Under the pieces are notes generated by a model. That model had not been told where the DNA came from. It ran no database searches and worked only from the letters and a program-made list of their open reading frames with translations. Shown here one piece after another: positions 1 through 6,953 of a stretch of DNA of 15,756 bases. The position numbers and the translations under genes were made by a program. The number at the start of each line of letters is the position of its first letter. The first letter of the stretch is position 1. Source of the DNA: Hadersleviella sp041745395 (lineage in GTDB: Bacteria; Chloroflexota; Anaerolineae; Promineifilales; Promineifilaceae); the NCBI GenBank assembly GCA_041745395.1, contig JBGTIZ010000353.1:1-15756 (forward strand), in the 5' to 3' direction.

Positions 1-108
1 CGAGCCGCCGCAGGCGGCGAGGCGTGTGACCGTTTGCCGAAATCAGGAAGTTGTTTTTAGACAATCCCTAAGGTCAAGTAGTCATTGTCTTGGCTCAACA
101 GGTCACAG

Positions 109-148
109 CCAGAGAAAAGCCCCCTGACACATGACACGTGAAACATGA
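109..148 (+). repeat. 40-bp dispersed repeat, copy 1
   Basis: This segment matches 7063-7102 at 38 of 40 positions. Its core is TGACACATGACACG followed by TGAAACATGA, with a CACGTG palindrome near the centre. A 13-nt fragment of the same core recurs at 10948-10960. All three copies lie in intergenic DNA ahead of plus-strand genes. Confidence 0.85.
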
Positions 149-206
149 TACTGTTTTGCCCCTCAAGACTTTCCTTTCACTCATTACGCATTGCGTCAAA
201 GCAACA

Positions 207-235
207 TTGCGAACCCCCTTCATCTCATTTATAAT
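207..235 (+). promoter_or_regulatory. sigma70-like promoter of the PRC-barrel gene
   Basis: A TTGCGA -35 box (207-212, 4/6 to consensus) and a perfect TATAAT -10 box (230-235) are separated by exactly 17 nt. The predicted leader to the ATG at 297 is about 55 nt and ends with a GGAG ribosome binding site at 282-285. This is the most consensus-like promoter seen in the window. Confidence 0.6.
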
Positions 236-296
236 CAATTTGTCCGACTCACCTCCCATTTTATTTCTCTCAATTCTCATTTGGAGAACAAAGCAC

Positions 297-857
297 ATGC
301 GCCTTGGCAAAGACCTCACCGATAAACCAATTATTACCGTTAACGATGGCCGCCATATGGGCAAGGTCAAAGATATTTATCTGGATCGCAATTTGCAGGA
401 GATGACGGGCATTTACCTCGGCCGTGAGGGGCTATTTAGGCGCAAGGATAACTTTATCCCCCGCGCTAGCGTCGTCGTTTTTGGCGTGGATGCCATTCTC
501 ATCGCCAATGCGGACGCGATTACCGACAGCAAAGAGACCAAAATCGAAGATTGGGTGCGGCTGGGGGATTTAATCGGCCGTAATATTGATACCCCAGGCG
601 GCACGCATCTGGGCACGGTCGGGGATGTGATTTTGGACACGGCCGGGCGGGTGTTAGGGTTTAGCCTCGGCCGAGTGTTGGTAGACGGCCCCATCGCGGA
701 ACAACGCGCCATCGCCCGCGAGGTGGTCATTGATAACGGCCATGAAGACGGCGTGATGACCATTGACCTGCTCAAAGCAGAGCGCGTGACCATTACCGCT
801 GAATCAGACCTTGTTCCCTCTAATAATGATGAAGATAACCCAGCGGAAGGCGGTTAA
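297..857 (+). CDS. PRC-barrel domain protein
   Basis: The 186-aa product is built of two PRC-barrel-like units. Residues 1-85 carry LGKDL...ITVNDGRHMGKVKDIYLD and about 90-165 carry IGRNIDTPGGTHLGTVGDVI, each with the small beta-barrel pattern of 'switch residue, G-x-V-x-D-hydrophobic'. The C-terminus is acidic and disordered-looking. PRC barrels occur in RimM, photosynthetic reaction centre H subunits and many soluble prokaryotic proteins, where they bind RNA or protein partners; the partner here is unknown. The reading frame is open back to 138, but ATG 297 is chosen because GGAG lies about 11 nt upstream and the extra 53 residues look like translated leader. It is transcribed alone: its own promoter is in front and a terminator overlaps its stop codon. 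Confidence 0.82.
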   Translation: MRLGKDLTDKPIITVNDGRHMGKVKDIYLDRNLQEMTGIYLGREGLFRRKDNFIPRASVVVFGVDAILIANADAITDSKETKIEDWVRLGDLIGRNIDTPGGTHLGTVGDVILDTAGRVLGFSLGRVLVDGPIAEQRAIAREVVIDNGHEDGVMTIDLLKAERVTITAESDLVPSNNDEDNPAEGG

Positions 858-874
858 CGCCCCCGCTTTTTTTT
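842..874 (+). terminator. intrinsic terminator after PRC-barrel gene
   Basis: AGCGG (842-846) pairs with CCGCT (863-867) and GGCG (849-852) pairs with CGCC (858-861) around a GTTAA loop that contains the stop codon. A run of eight T follows (867-874). The small internal loop makes the stem imperfect, but the T tract is strong. Confidence 0.65.
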
Positions 875-906
875 CGCTTGTCAATTTACTAAGCGATTGA
901 TAAGCC

Positions 907-939
907 AGAAGTTCAACTTTTTCAAAACGTTGAACTTCT
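907..939 (+). promoter_or_regulatory. leader inverted repeat before acyl-CoA dehydrogenase
   Basis: Eleven perfectly complementary bases (AGAAGTTCAAC at 907-917 and GTTGAACTTCT at 929-939) flank an 11-nt loop. The structure ends 14 nt before the AAAGGAG ribosome binding site and has no T tract, so it suits an operator or mRNA leader hairpin better than a terminator. Its function is unknown. Confidence 0.5.
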
Positions 940-968
940 ACTTCCAAATTCCCAAAGGAGATAACCGT

Positions 969-2165
969 ATGGCTCATGCAACACAAACCCCTGACACTGT
1001 CGCTGGCCCCTCTTTTGCCCTGACTGAAGAGCAAAAGATGATTCAAAATTTGGCTCGTGAATTTGCGCGGAATGAAATCGCGCCTGTCGCCGAGCATTAT
1101 GACCGTTCCCATGAGTACCCGTGGCCGGTGGTCAAAAAGGCGCAAGAGTTGGGCCTGACCACGATGGGCATTCCCGAAAAATTTGGCGGGCTGGGTCTCA
1201 GCCTGTTTGAAGAGGTGCTGGTTAGTGAGGAACTCGCGTGGGGTTGCTCGGGTATTAGCACCGCGCTGGCCGTGAACAGTCTCGGTATGTTGCCCATTAT
1301 GGTGGGCGGCAGTGATGAGCAGAAGGGTGAGTATGGCGGCCGCATGGCGGACGGTGAGTTATGCGCCTACTGTGTGACGGAGCCAGAAGCTGGCTCGGAC
1401 GTGGCGGGGATTAAAACCACGGCCGTGTTGAGCGACGATGGTTCCCACTACATCATGAACGGCAGTAAAACATTTATCACCGGCGCGACCAACGCCAACT
1501 TCTACACGGTGCTGGCCTACACCGACCCCAGCGTGCGCGACGACCGGCGCAAGCGGTACGGCGGCATGACCTTCTTCGTCGTGGATCGTGATTGGGACGG
1601 CGTCAGCGTGGGCAAGCCGTTCGAGAAAATGGGGCAACACGCCTCCGACACGGCCGAGGTCGTGTTTGATAATGTGAAAGTGCCCGTGGAAAATCGGCTG
1701 GGCGCGGAAGGCTCTGGTTTTATCAACGCCATGAAAGTATTCGACTTCAGCCGCTCCGCCGTGGCCTCTGGCGCGGTCGGTATCGCCCGCCGCGCTCTGG
1801 ACGAAGCGATTAAATACGCTAAAGAGCGCACGACGATGGGGCAACCCATCTGGCAACATCAGGCCATCGGCCACATGATTGCCGATATGGCTATCGAAAT
1901 AGAAGCGGCGCGTCTGCTGGTGTGGAAAGCGGCGTGGGCGGTGGACACGGGCGAGCGCAACACGACGGCGGCGGCCTTTGCCAAAGCCAAAGCGGCTGAT
2001 ATGGCGATGAAGGTCGCCGTGGATGCGGTGCAGGTGTTTGGTGGCTATGGCTATATGTCGGAGTATCCCGTCGAGAAGCTGATGCGTGACGTGAAGATTT
2101 ATCAGATTTATGAGGGCACGAGCCAGATTCAGCGCAATATTATTGTGCGGGAACTGTTTCGGTAG
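969..2165 (+). CDS. acyl-CoA dehydrogenase
   Basis: The 398-aa protein is full length for the FAD-dependent acyl-CoA dehydrogenase family, which makes the 2,3-enoyl-CoA in the first step of fatty or branched-chain acyl-CoA breakdown and passes electrons to electron-transfer flavoprotein. The N-terminal helical domain begins FALTEEQKMIQNLAREFA. The first family signature is YCVTEPEAGSDVAG, and the second runs through QVFGGYGYMSEYPVEKLMRD. Catalytic Glu382 sits in the motif IYEGTSQIQR, as in medium- and short-chain dehydrogenases, not at the alternative position of isovaleryl-CoA dehydrogenases. Start ATG 969 is supported by AAAGGAG at 954-960; the upstream in-frame extension to 897 runs through the leader hairpin and is rejected. 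Substrate chain length cannot be read from sequence. No other beta-oxidation gene is adjacent, and terminators lie on both sides. Confidence 0.95.
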   Translation: MAHATQTPDTVAGPSFALTEEQKMIQNLAREFARNEIAPVAEHYDRSHEYPWPVVKKAQELGLTTMGIPEKFGGLGLSLFEEVLVSEELAWGCSGISTALAVNSLGMLPIMVGGSDEQKGEYGGRMADGELCAYCVTEPEAGSDVAGIKTTAVLSDDGSHYIMNGSKTFITGATNANFYTVLAYTDPSVRDDRRKRYGGMTFFVVDRDWDGVSVGKPFEKMGQHASDTAEVVFDNVKVPVENRLGAEGSGFINAMKVFDFSRSAVASGAVGIARRALDEAIKYAKERTTMGQPIWQHQAIGHMIADMAIEIEAARLLVWKAAWAVDTGERNTTAAAFAKAKAADMAMKVAVDAVQVFGGYGYMSEYPVEKLMRDVKIYQIYEGTSQIQRNIIVRELFR

Positions 2166-2202
2166 TTAGCTATAAGCTGTTAGCTTTAAGCCGTAAGCTT
2201 TG
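2164..2202. repeat. degenerate GTAAGC-tract repeat, copy 1
   Basis: Directly after the dehydrogenase stop codon lies a run of degenerate 7-8-bp units of the type AGCYGTAAGC / AGCTATAAGC. The same kind of tract follows the stop codons at 7881 and 9715, where it is joined to further repeat modules. Confidence 0.7.
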
Positions 2203-2207
2203 AGTGA

Positions 2208-2246
2208 GACCTGACAGGTTTGAAAAAACCTGTCAGGTCTTTTTTG
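2208..2246 (+). terminator. strong intrinsic terminator (first of two)
   Basis: A perfect 14-bp stem (GACCTGACAGGTTT at 2208-2221, complement at 2226-2239) closes a GAAA tetraloop and is followed by six T. It ends the dehydrogenase transcript. The minus strand ends in a weaker A/T tract. The stem sequence is of a kind that recurs as a dispersed intergenic element in many environmental bacteria. Confidence 0.9.
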
Positions 2247-2306
2247 TTTGCCCAGCTAAAGAAAGTTGTCACACGGCCGTGTATCCGCTATCTTTGCCTC
2301 CTGTGT

Positions 2307-2332
2307 CGGAGAGCTGTGGCTCTCCGCTTTTT
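2307..2332 (+). terminator. second intrinsic terminator
   Basis: An 8-bp perfect stem (CGGAGAGC at 2307-2314, GCTCTCCG at 2319-2326) with a TGTG loop is followed by C and five T. It lies 60 nt after the first terminator and about 50 nt before the next gene, isolating the two genes from each other. Confidence 0.75.
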
Positions 2333-2380
2333 ATGTCCAATCTCACCAGATACCAACCCACCTAACCCTCAAAAACAGCG

Positions 2381-3430
2381 ATGACCTCCAAAACAACCGC
2401 ATCACCCCCTACCAAGCCTGACACGCCCGAAAACTGGACCAAACCTAAGCGCGACTTTTTCGACTACTTCGGCCTCTTTTGGCGCGGCCTGGCGATGGGC
2501 GCGTCCGACGTTGTGCCCGGCGTTTCCGGCGGCACGATGGCCTTCATCCTCGGCATCTACGAGGAACTCATCAACTCCATTCGCCGCCTCACCGACAAAG
2601 AATTTATCCAAACCGTTCTCTCCTTCAACATCAAACGCATCTGGCAACAGGCGAACTGGGAATTCCTTCTTGTCCTAGCCACGGGGCTGTTCACCGCCAT
2701 TATCGCCCTTGCCCCCGTCCTCGAATTTGCCCTGCATGAATACCCCGTATACCTCTGGAGCTTCTTTTTTGGGCTGGTGCTGGCCTCTGTCTTTACGGTC
2801 AACAAACGCATTACCAAATGGCGCGCTCCCCTCGTGGGCATGGCTCTACTGGGCACGGTGTTTGCTTTCTTGCTGGTTGGTTTTGTGCCCTCGACCACGC
2901 CCGACGCTTGGTGGTTTCTGATTTTGACGGGAATGTTGGCCGTCTCCGCCTTTATTCTGCCCGGTATTTCTGGCTCCTTTATTTTGGTTCTGCTGGGCAA
3001 ATACCAATACGTGCTGAGCGCGGTCGACAACCGCGACATCGTGGTGGTCGGCTTGGTCGGCTTCGGCGCGGTGCTGGGTCTGGTGACTATCGCCCGGTTG
3101 TTAAGCTGGCTCTTTGCCAACTATCACGACACCATTGTGGCCCTGCTCATTGGGTTTATGCTGGGTAGTTTGCGCAAGGTGTGGCCGTGGAAGATTGACG
3201 TGGCCTATCTGACCGACGCCGCTGGGCAATTTGTGCTAAACAGCTCGGGGGAGCAAATTGTCAGCCAAGAGGCCAACTTTTTCCCCCTGTTCCCCCCGCC
3301 AGAAATCGTCGTGACTCCCACCGAAATAGTGCTGGCCGTGGCTCTTATGCTCACGGGCCTGGGCGTCGTGCTCCTGCTGGAGTGGATCGCCACCAAAGAA
3401 ACAGCCCGCCGCGTTCAAAAGCAAGCATAA
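2381..3430 (+). CDS. DUF368 family membrane protein (undecaprenyl-phosphate translocase family)
   Basis: The 349-aa polytopic membrane protein has about eight hydrophobic segments. The DUF368 hallmark is near the N-terminus: GASDVVPGVSGGTMAFILG and IYEELINSI, with a related half-motif LPGISGSFILVLLGKYQYV near residue 195, suggesting an internal inverted or tandem repeat. Members of this family (PopT) have been shown to recycle undecaprenyl phosphate across the membrane for cell-wall and glycan synthesis; applying that to this protein is inference. ATG 2381 is the only sensible start and has no clear Shine-Dalgarno sequence. A soluble insert with acidic and proline-rich sequence (about residues 275-310) precedes the last membrane segment. 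Base composition changes from C-rich at the 5' end to G-rich at the 3' end. Confidence 0.88.
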   Translation: MTSKTTASPPTKPDTPENWTKPKRDFFDYFGLFWRGLAMGASDVVPGVSGGTMAFILGIYEELINSIRRLTDKEFIQTVLSFNIKRIWQQANWEFLLVLATGLFTAIIALAPVLEFALHEYPVYLWSFFFGLVLASVFTVNKRITKWRAPLVGMALLGTVFAFLLVGFVPSTTPDAWWFLILTGMLAVSAFILPGISGSFILVLLGKYQYVLSAVDNRDIVVVGLVGFGAVLGLVTIARLLSWLFANYHDTIVALLIGFMLGSLRKVWPWKIDVAYLTDAAGQFVLNSSGEQIVSQEANFFPLFPPPEIVVTPTEIVLAVALMLTGLGVVLLLEWIATKETARRVQKQA

Positions 3431-3464
3431 GGCAGGGTGCAAGGGGCAAGGTGCAGGGAGGGGG
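3431..3464 (-). repeat. CACCTTGCACCCTG-tract repeat, inverted copy
   Basis: Immediately after the DUF368 stop codon lies GGCAGGGTGCAAGG and further GCAAGGTGCAGGG units. This is the reverse complement of the CACCTTGCACCCTG tracts at 7941-7979 and 9766-9828, so the module can sit in either orientation. Confidence 0.75.
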
Positions 3465-3516
3465 CATTTCTGCCGCGCACCAAAGACGCTTTCCATCTAT
3501 CTTCAGAGAAAATTTC

Positions 3517-4269
3517 ATGCGTACCCATAAACGAATCAAGGCCGTCATTTTTGACTTCGACGACACGCTGATTGATTGGTCTCATGCCAGCGTTACGTGG
3601 CGCGACTTTGTGACCCCCAAATACCGCAAAATCCATCAATATCTGCAAGATGAGGGGTTTAATCCCCCGCCAGCGGATGAGCTAATCCCGCTTTTTTATG
3701 CCAATGTGCGCTTGGTCTGGGAGGAAGCCAAGGAGACGTGGCTAGGGGCGCGGCTGACCGACGCGCTGTGGCGCAGTTTTGCGGATGCGGGGCTGGATTG
3801 TGACCAGATTGATATGACGGCCGTGTTACATGCCTTTGATTGGTCGCCCTGCCCGGGGGTGCGCCCTTTTGAGGATACGCATATGGTGCTAGACCACATT
3901 CAGGCGCAAGGGTACAAGCTGGGTCTGATTACGAATGCGTTCCAGCCGATGTGGCACCGTGATATTGAACTGCGTGAGTATGGCCTGCTCAATTATTTCC
4001 CCGCTCGCATCACGTCGGGCGATACGGGTTTTATGAAGCCGCACCCCGCTATTTATTGGCGGATGTTGGGCATGCTGGATTTAATGCCTGAAGAGGCGAT
4101 TTTTATTGGGGATAGACCTGAGAATGATATTTTGGGGGCGCAAAATGTGGGGATGCCTAATGTGTGGATGCGGCCGGACCATGTGGATTATCCGCTGAAT
4201 GGGCTGGTGCCGGATTATACGATTACCCGTTTGGCGCAGTTGTTGCCGATTTTGGCGGAGCTGGATTAG
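3517..4269 (+). CDS. HAD-superfamily phosphatase
   Basis: The 250-aa protein carries all four haloacid-dehalogenase motifs. Motif I is VIFDFDDTLIDW, with nucleophile Asp13 and general acid/base Asp15. Motif II is the Thr in LGLITNAF, motif III the Lys in TGFMKPHP, and motif IV the paired acids of IFIGDRPENDILGAQ. The roughly 100-residue helical insert between motifs I and II is a type C1 cap, so this is a subfamily I small-molecule phosphatase acting in the cytoplasm. The substrate is not decidable. Start ATG 3517 is chosen because the family begins just before motif I; the open frame further upstream overlaps the DUF368 gene. No clear Shine-Dalgarno sequence is present. The following gene encodes an HD nucleotidase, so a shared role in nucleotide or sugar-phosphate housekeeping is possible, though a hairpin lies between them. 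Confidence 0.9.
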   Translation: MRTHKRIKAVIFDFDDTLIDWSHASVTWRDFVTPKYRKIHQYLQDEGFNPPPADELIPLFYANVRLVWEEAKETWLGARLTDALWRSFADAGLDCDQIDMTAVLHAFDWSPCPGVRPFEDTHMVLDHIQAQGYKLGLITNAFQPMWHRDIELREYGLLNYFPARITSGDTGFMKPHPAIYWRMLGMLDLMPEEAIFIGDRPENDILGAQNVGMPNVWMRPDHVDYPLNGLVPDYTITRLAQLLPILAELD

Positions 4270-4286
4270 TGTCGAGACTAGGGCGT

Positions 4287-4319
4287 AGGAACTAAGTTCC
4301 TCAAAGGAACTTAGTTCCT
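4287..4319. repeat. 14-bp inverted repeat AGGAACTAAGTTCC
   Basis: A perfect 14-bp stem (4287-4300 with 4306-4319) flanks the loop TCAAA. Each arm contains the near-palindrome AGGAACTNAGTTCCT, found again in altered form at 15691-15705. No T tract follows, so termination is doubtful. It lies between the HAD gene and the HD gene and could be an mRNA-stabilising hairpin or a mobile repeat. Confidence 0.75.
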
Positions 4320-4345
4320 GTACTACAGGACTACAGGGTGTTTTG

Positions 4346-4894
4346 ATGACTGTTTTGAGTTTGTTGGGGTTGCTGAAGCATGGCAATCAGTTGAAGCGGA
4401 CGCCGCGCACGGGGTGGGTGCAACGGGGCGTGCCGCAGGCGGAAAATGTGGCCGCGCATACGTTTGGTATGGCGTACACGGCTCTGATATTGGCGCCGCA
4501 TATTGACCCGACGCTGGACGTGGGGCGTTTACTGGCGATGTGCTTGCTTCATGATTTGCCAGAGGCTCTGACGACGGATGTGCCCGCGCCCGCGTGGCAT
4601 TATTTGCCGCCCGGCATTAAGGCGGATGTGGAGCGGGGGGTGATGGGTCAGATGGTGGGGGAAGGGGAACAGGCGGGGGAGTTGCTGGCGCTGTGGGAGG
4701 AGATGAATGGCAACAACACGGCCGTGGCCAAACTCGTGCACGACGCCGACAAAATAGATATGTACCTGCAAGCCCTCATGTACGAACAGCAAACCGGCAA
4801 CCAACAACTCGCCGAATTCTGGGCCACGCCCCATCAGTTTCACTACCCCCTCTGCCAAGAGATTTATGACGCCCTGCGGCGGGAGAGGGAGTAA
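4346..4894 (+). CDS. HD-domain 5'-deoxynucleotidase-like protein (YfbR/HDDC2 type)
   Basis: The 182-aa protein has the metal-binding HD constellation of YfbR-like 5'-nucleotidases: RTGWVQRG near residues 21-28, His38 in NVAAHTFGMA, His69-Asp70 in CLLHDLPEALTTDVP with Glu73 and Asp78, and a distal Asp in LVHDADKIDMYLQAL. YfbR hydrolyses dNMPs to deoxynucleosides; the conserved pattern H, HD, E, D supports the family but not the exact substrate. ATG 4346 directly follows an alternative TTG and lacks a strong ribosome binding site. The gene's composition is strongly G-rich up to a CACGGCCGTG at 4717-4726 and C/A-rich after it. Confidence 0.85.
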   Translation: MTVLSLLGLLKHGNQLKRTPRTGWVQRGVPQAENVAAHTFGMAYTALILAPHIDPTLDVGRLLAMCLLHDLPEALTTDVPAPAWHYLPPGIKADVERGVMGQMVGEGEQAGELLALWEEMNGNNTAVAKLVHDADKIDMYLQALMYEQQTGNQQLAEFWATPHQFHYPLCQEIYDALRRERE

Positions 4895-5468
4895 GAGAGG
4901 GGGAGAGGAAGAAGCGGAAGCATCCTATGAGTGACACAGAACGGTAGTTTGCTCGGCGGAAAAAAAGACACGGCCGTGTTCAGACAACTTGGGCGGCAAA
5001 ACGCCACCAAAAAGGGATATTACCTGCGTTTATCTCGTTCCCTTATTCGTTTTATTGATTGGTTCCAGCCACCGTTTTACTCGTGCCTGTGTGCGTTCTG
5101 CTCGTGCCAGCTACCGTTTTTCTACATAATAAGACACCCCCATTCGTGACAGTTCCCCATCGCGCCCCCACTTGTCACCAAATCCTCAAAATATTAGAAT
5201 CGCAAAAATATAATGAGTGAAAATTCTTGATACTATAGCTTTTCTTTTGGATGGAACATCCTATGATTGACACAGAAGAACGGGTGACAATGGTTCTGTT
5301 GAATGGAATTTTTCTGGTAAACCACCTCTGGTATCCCACTTAACTGAACCAGTGCCATCTATTGACACCTCTGTGATTTTTATAATTGCAGTTTGGGATA
5401 TGAGCAGAGTTGCGTCAATGGGCTGACAGGGAGGGGGACGGGCGTCTAACTCCCTCTCAATTCCCCCG
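4895..5468. other. gene-poor region, 574 bp
   Basis: No convincing intact gene is present on either strand. It begins with a purine-rich tail after the HD gene, carries one CACGGCCGTG at 4969-4978, and is more A+T-rich than its surroundings from about 5000 to 5400. A 10-base block (CATCCTATGA) followed by NTGACACAGAA occurs at about 4921-4940 and again at 5259-5278. CTCGTGCC occurs twice between 5060 and 5120. The region may be the remains of a decayed gene or element next to the toxin-antitoxin pair. Confidence 0.6.
5217..5426 (+). pseudogene. possible decayed short ORF with in-frame TGA
   Basis: From GTG 5217 the frame reads MKILDTIAFLLDGTSYD and then an in-frame TGA at 5268-5270, after which it stays open for 51 more codons to TGA 5424-5426, including WNFSGKPPLVSHLTEPVPSI. 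The composition is protein-like but no family is recognised. It may be a degenerate gene fragment; chance cannot be excluded. Confidence 0.2.
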
Positions 5469-5720
5469 TTACACTTCCCGTCGATGCCCCACCTTTACCA
5501 CCGTCACCACCAACACCTCATCCAGTATCTCATAGAGGATGCGATACACTCCCTGCCGCACTCGGTACCGCTCCTGCCCCACCAATTTTTCACACTGAGG
5601 CGGCCGTGGCTCCTCTCGCAACGCTTCTATACGCTCCAAAATACGCGCCACATCCTTGTTGGGCAGTGTCCGTAGCTCCTTGGCTACCGATTTTTTGATG
5701 ACCAGTTTATAACTTGCCAT
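5469..5720 (-). CDS. RelE/ParE-family toxin (mRNA interferase)
   Basis: The 83-aa basic protein follows the RelE pattern throughout: MASYKLVIKKSVAKELRTLP at the N-terminus, a helical hairpin with RILERIEALREEPRPPQCEKL, and the core beta-sheet with YRVRQGVYRILYEI and a C-terminal VVTVVKVGHRREV. In RelE-type toxins the conserved Arg, Tyr and His residues of this sheet cleave mRNA on the ribosome; the closely related ParE fold instead targets gyrase. The R-V-R-x-G-x-Y-R core and the GHRREV tail favour the RelE side. The start codon overlaps the end of the upstream antitoxin gene by 14 nt, so the two are translationally coupled and presumably neutralise each other as a complex. Confidence 0.9.
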   Translation of the reverse strand: MASYKLVIKKSVAKELRTLPNKDVARILERIEALREEPRPPQCEKLVGQERYRVRQGVYRILYEILDEVLVVTVVKVGHRREV

Positions 5721-5940
5721 GCGCTTTCAAATCAGCTAGCAATTCCTCATAGCTCATCGTTGGCTCGTCGGCTTGCTCCGCAAAGGCGGCCAAATCCTCA
5801 TAATCCTCGGCCAGGGCGGCGCGTACCGCCTCATTCACAAGGTCAGAAATGGTGCGCTGGGCATGGACGGCCTTGAGACGCAAAGCGGCGTGCAGTTGGG
5901 GGTCAAAATAAATGGTCGAGCGTTTTAATGTGTTGGTCAT
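5707..5940 (-). CDS. ribbon-helix-helix antitoxin
   Basis: The 77-aa protein begins with KRSTIYFDPQLHAALRLKA, a ribbon-helix-helix (CopG/MetJ-like) DNA-binding fold: a short beta strand, then two helices through about residue 45 (RTISDLVNEAVRAAL). The acidic C-terminal tail (residues 46-77, DYEDLAAFAEQADEPTMSYEE) is the usual toxin-wrapping segment. By analogy with other pairs it should bind its own promoter and repress the operon. A GAGGTG ribosome binding site lies 6-7 nt before the ATG. The toxin gene starts inside its last codons. Confidence 0.88.
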   Translation of the reverse strand: MTNTLKRSTIYFDPQLHAALRLKAVHAQRTISDLVNEAVRAALAEDYEDLAAFAEQADEPTMSYEELLADLKAHGKL

Positions 5941-5958
5941 GGTTTCACCTCTGCCAGC

Positions 5959-5987
5959 AAGGTAGCATCAAAACGTTATAGCGTCAA
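5959..5987 (-). promoter_or_regulatory. possible promoter of the toxin-antitoxin pair
   Basis: Read on the minus strand, TTGACG (5987-5982) is followed after exactly 17 nt by TACCTT (5964-5959). The -35 box is good and the -10 box weak (3/6). It lies 19 nt before the antitoxin ATG, a position where the antitoxin could repress it. Confidence 0.35.
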
Positions 5988-6133
5988 TCTATTTTGTTGC
6001 TGTTTTGCCGAGAATGGCTAACACGGCCGTTAACAAGCACCAAAAGCAGGCACAGGCACCACCCGTTACTTCTCTGCACGTCGTAGTTCAAAATAACCCC
6101 TTCCTTGTCACCATCGTCACCATCAATCTCCGC

Positions 6134-6814
6134 TTATTTCTCAATTTTGCTAGCGCGGTAAGCTGTTTCTCCATAAACTTGCCAACTGCTCACCACGGCC
6201 GTGAGCACCCCCCCCTCATCAGCCAAAACCCGGGCCATCCGGCGCGGCCAGCCCGTTTTTTCATCCCGCCAGATAGTACGCGTGTGCGGTTGCTCGGTAG
6301 CATCTACCCAACTTATCTGCTGGGCCTCCGCTGGGCGTGACACGTGCACGGTGGCGATGTGCGGCACGAGGCTGGTGTGGTGGGGCACACGGCCGTGTAG
6401 CGTCACCCCTCTGCCCGCCACCGCCAAATGCAACCCCGCCACCGAGGGGAACCAGAGCGGAAAGCCAGCCGTGAGGGTCAACTCTTGGCTGTGGGTCTCG
6501 TTGTTGACGGTGTGCGTACACACGGCCGTGTGTCCATCTCGTTGCACATCCCCATTGATGCGCCAGCCCGTCGCCCAAAAACGATACTGCAAACGGCTGA
6601 CCAAGCCCTCTGCATCCAGCAGAGCTTGGTACAAATAGCTGTGCCCTGAAGAAGCACGACCGTCTAAATCCACCCGCAGAATTTGATATTGCTCGGGCAC
6701 GGCCGTGAGTCGCCACGATTCCACCGCGCCCGTGGGCATATCATCCAGCCGATACTCATATTTGCCCGCTATCCGCGGCCGTTCATATGCTTGTTCCCGC
6801 AGTAAAAAACGCAT
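6134..6814 (-). CDS. hypothetical protein, beta-rich, no recognised family
   Basis: The 226-aa product is not recognised. It has no signal peptide and no membrane segment. Alternating hydrophobic/polar segments (YQILRVDLDGRASSGHSYLY, LQYRFWATGWRINGDVQ, ATVHVSRPAEAQQISWVDA) suggest a mainly beta-strand fold, perhaps a lipocalin-like or ligand-binding barrel, though that is only a guess. It is rich in Trp and His. GAGG lies about 8 nt before the ATG. It carries four CACGGCCGTG palindromes, three read as Thr-Ala-Val and one as His-Gly-Arg. A long hairpin stands in its leader. It runs in the same direction as the toxin-antitoxin pair downstream, but with a gap of about 190 bp. Confidence 0.7.
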   Translation of the reverse strand: MRFLLREQAYERPRIAGKYEYRLDDMPTGAVESWRLTAVPEQYQILRVDLDGRASSGHSYLYQALLDAEGLVSRLQYRFWATGWRINGDVQRDGHTAVCTHTVNNETHSQELTLTAGFPLWFPSVAGLHLAVAGRGVTLHGRVPHHTSLVPHIATVHVSRPAEAQQISWVDATEQPHTRTIWRDEKTGWPRRMARVLADEGGVLTAVVSSWQVYGETAYRASKIEK

Positions 6815-6828
6815 CTTAACCTCAAGCC

Positions 6829-6864
6829 AAAAACGCCTTCGTCCCCGATTTAGGGCGAAGGCGT
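6829..6864 (-). promoter_or_regulatory. leader hairpin with T tract before the minus-strand unknown gene
   Basis: Two arms (ACGCCTTCG at 6833-6841 and CGAAGGCGT at 6856-6864, extended inward by CCC/GGG across a one-base bulge) form a stem of about 12 bp. Read on the minus strand it is followed by TTTTT and ends 15 nt before the ATG at 6814, so it resembles a terminator or attenuator in the gene's own leader. On the plus strand it is followed by CTACTTTTT, but no plus-strand gene feeds into it. Confidence 0.55.
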
Positions 6865-6953
6865 CTACTTTTTGTTAGCAACACCTTTTTGGTATGATTA
6901 TCCAGTAATGATTATGCCAAAATGACCAGCGACGGTCAATGAGTTTTACATAA

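Larger units (their letters stand above)
1..296. other. 5' intergenic region
   Basis: No complete gene is visible here. The first 20 bases hold a 6-bp GC hairpin (GCCGCC at 4-9, GGCGGC at 13-18). Frame 1 stays open from the window edge to a TAG at 58-60 and frame 3 to a TGA at 27-29, so the tail of an upstream gene could be present, but nothing in these few residues is recognisable. A copy of the 40-bp dispersed repeat lies at 109-148 and the promoter of the next gene at 207-235. Confidence 0.6.

Noticed and set aside
138..296. N-terminal extension of the PRC-barrel gene
   Set aside because: It would run over the TATAAT promoter and lacks family similarity; ATG 297 has a GGAG site.
1359..1874. 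Long antisense ORF opposite the acyl-CoA dehydrogenase
   Set aside because: Shadow of a clear conserved gene; biased codon composition explains the open frame.
2557..3120. 187-aa antisense ORF opposite DUF368
   Set aside because: Shadow frame with no recognisable protein features.
3382..3516. N-terminal extension of the HAD gene
   Set aside because: It overlaps the DUF368 gene end and translates a repeat tract; HAD motif I begins just after ATG 3517.
4931..5149. 72-aa plus-strand ORF in the gene-poor region
   Set aside because: Low-complexity, Cys/Phe-rich translation, no ribosome binding site and no family resemblance; likely chance.
5469..5940. Defence island around the toxin-antitoxin pair
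   Set aside because: No restriction, nuclease or phage-defence gene is adjacent; a lone RelE pair is commonplace.
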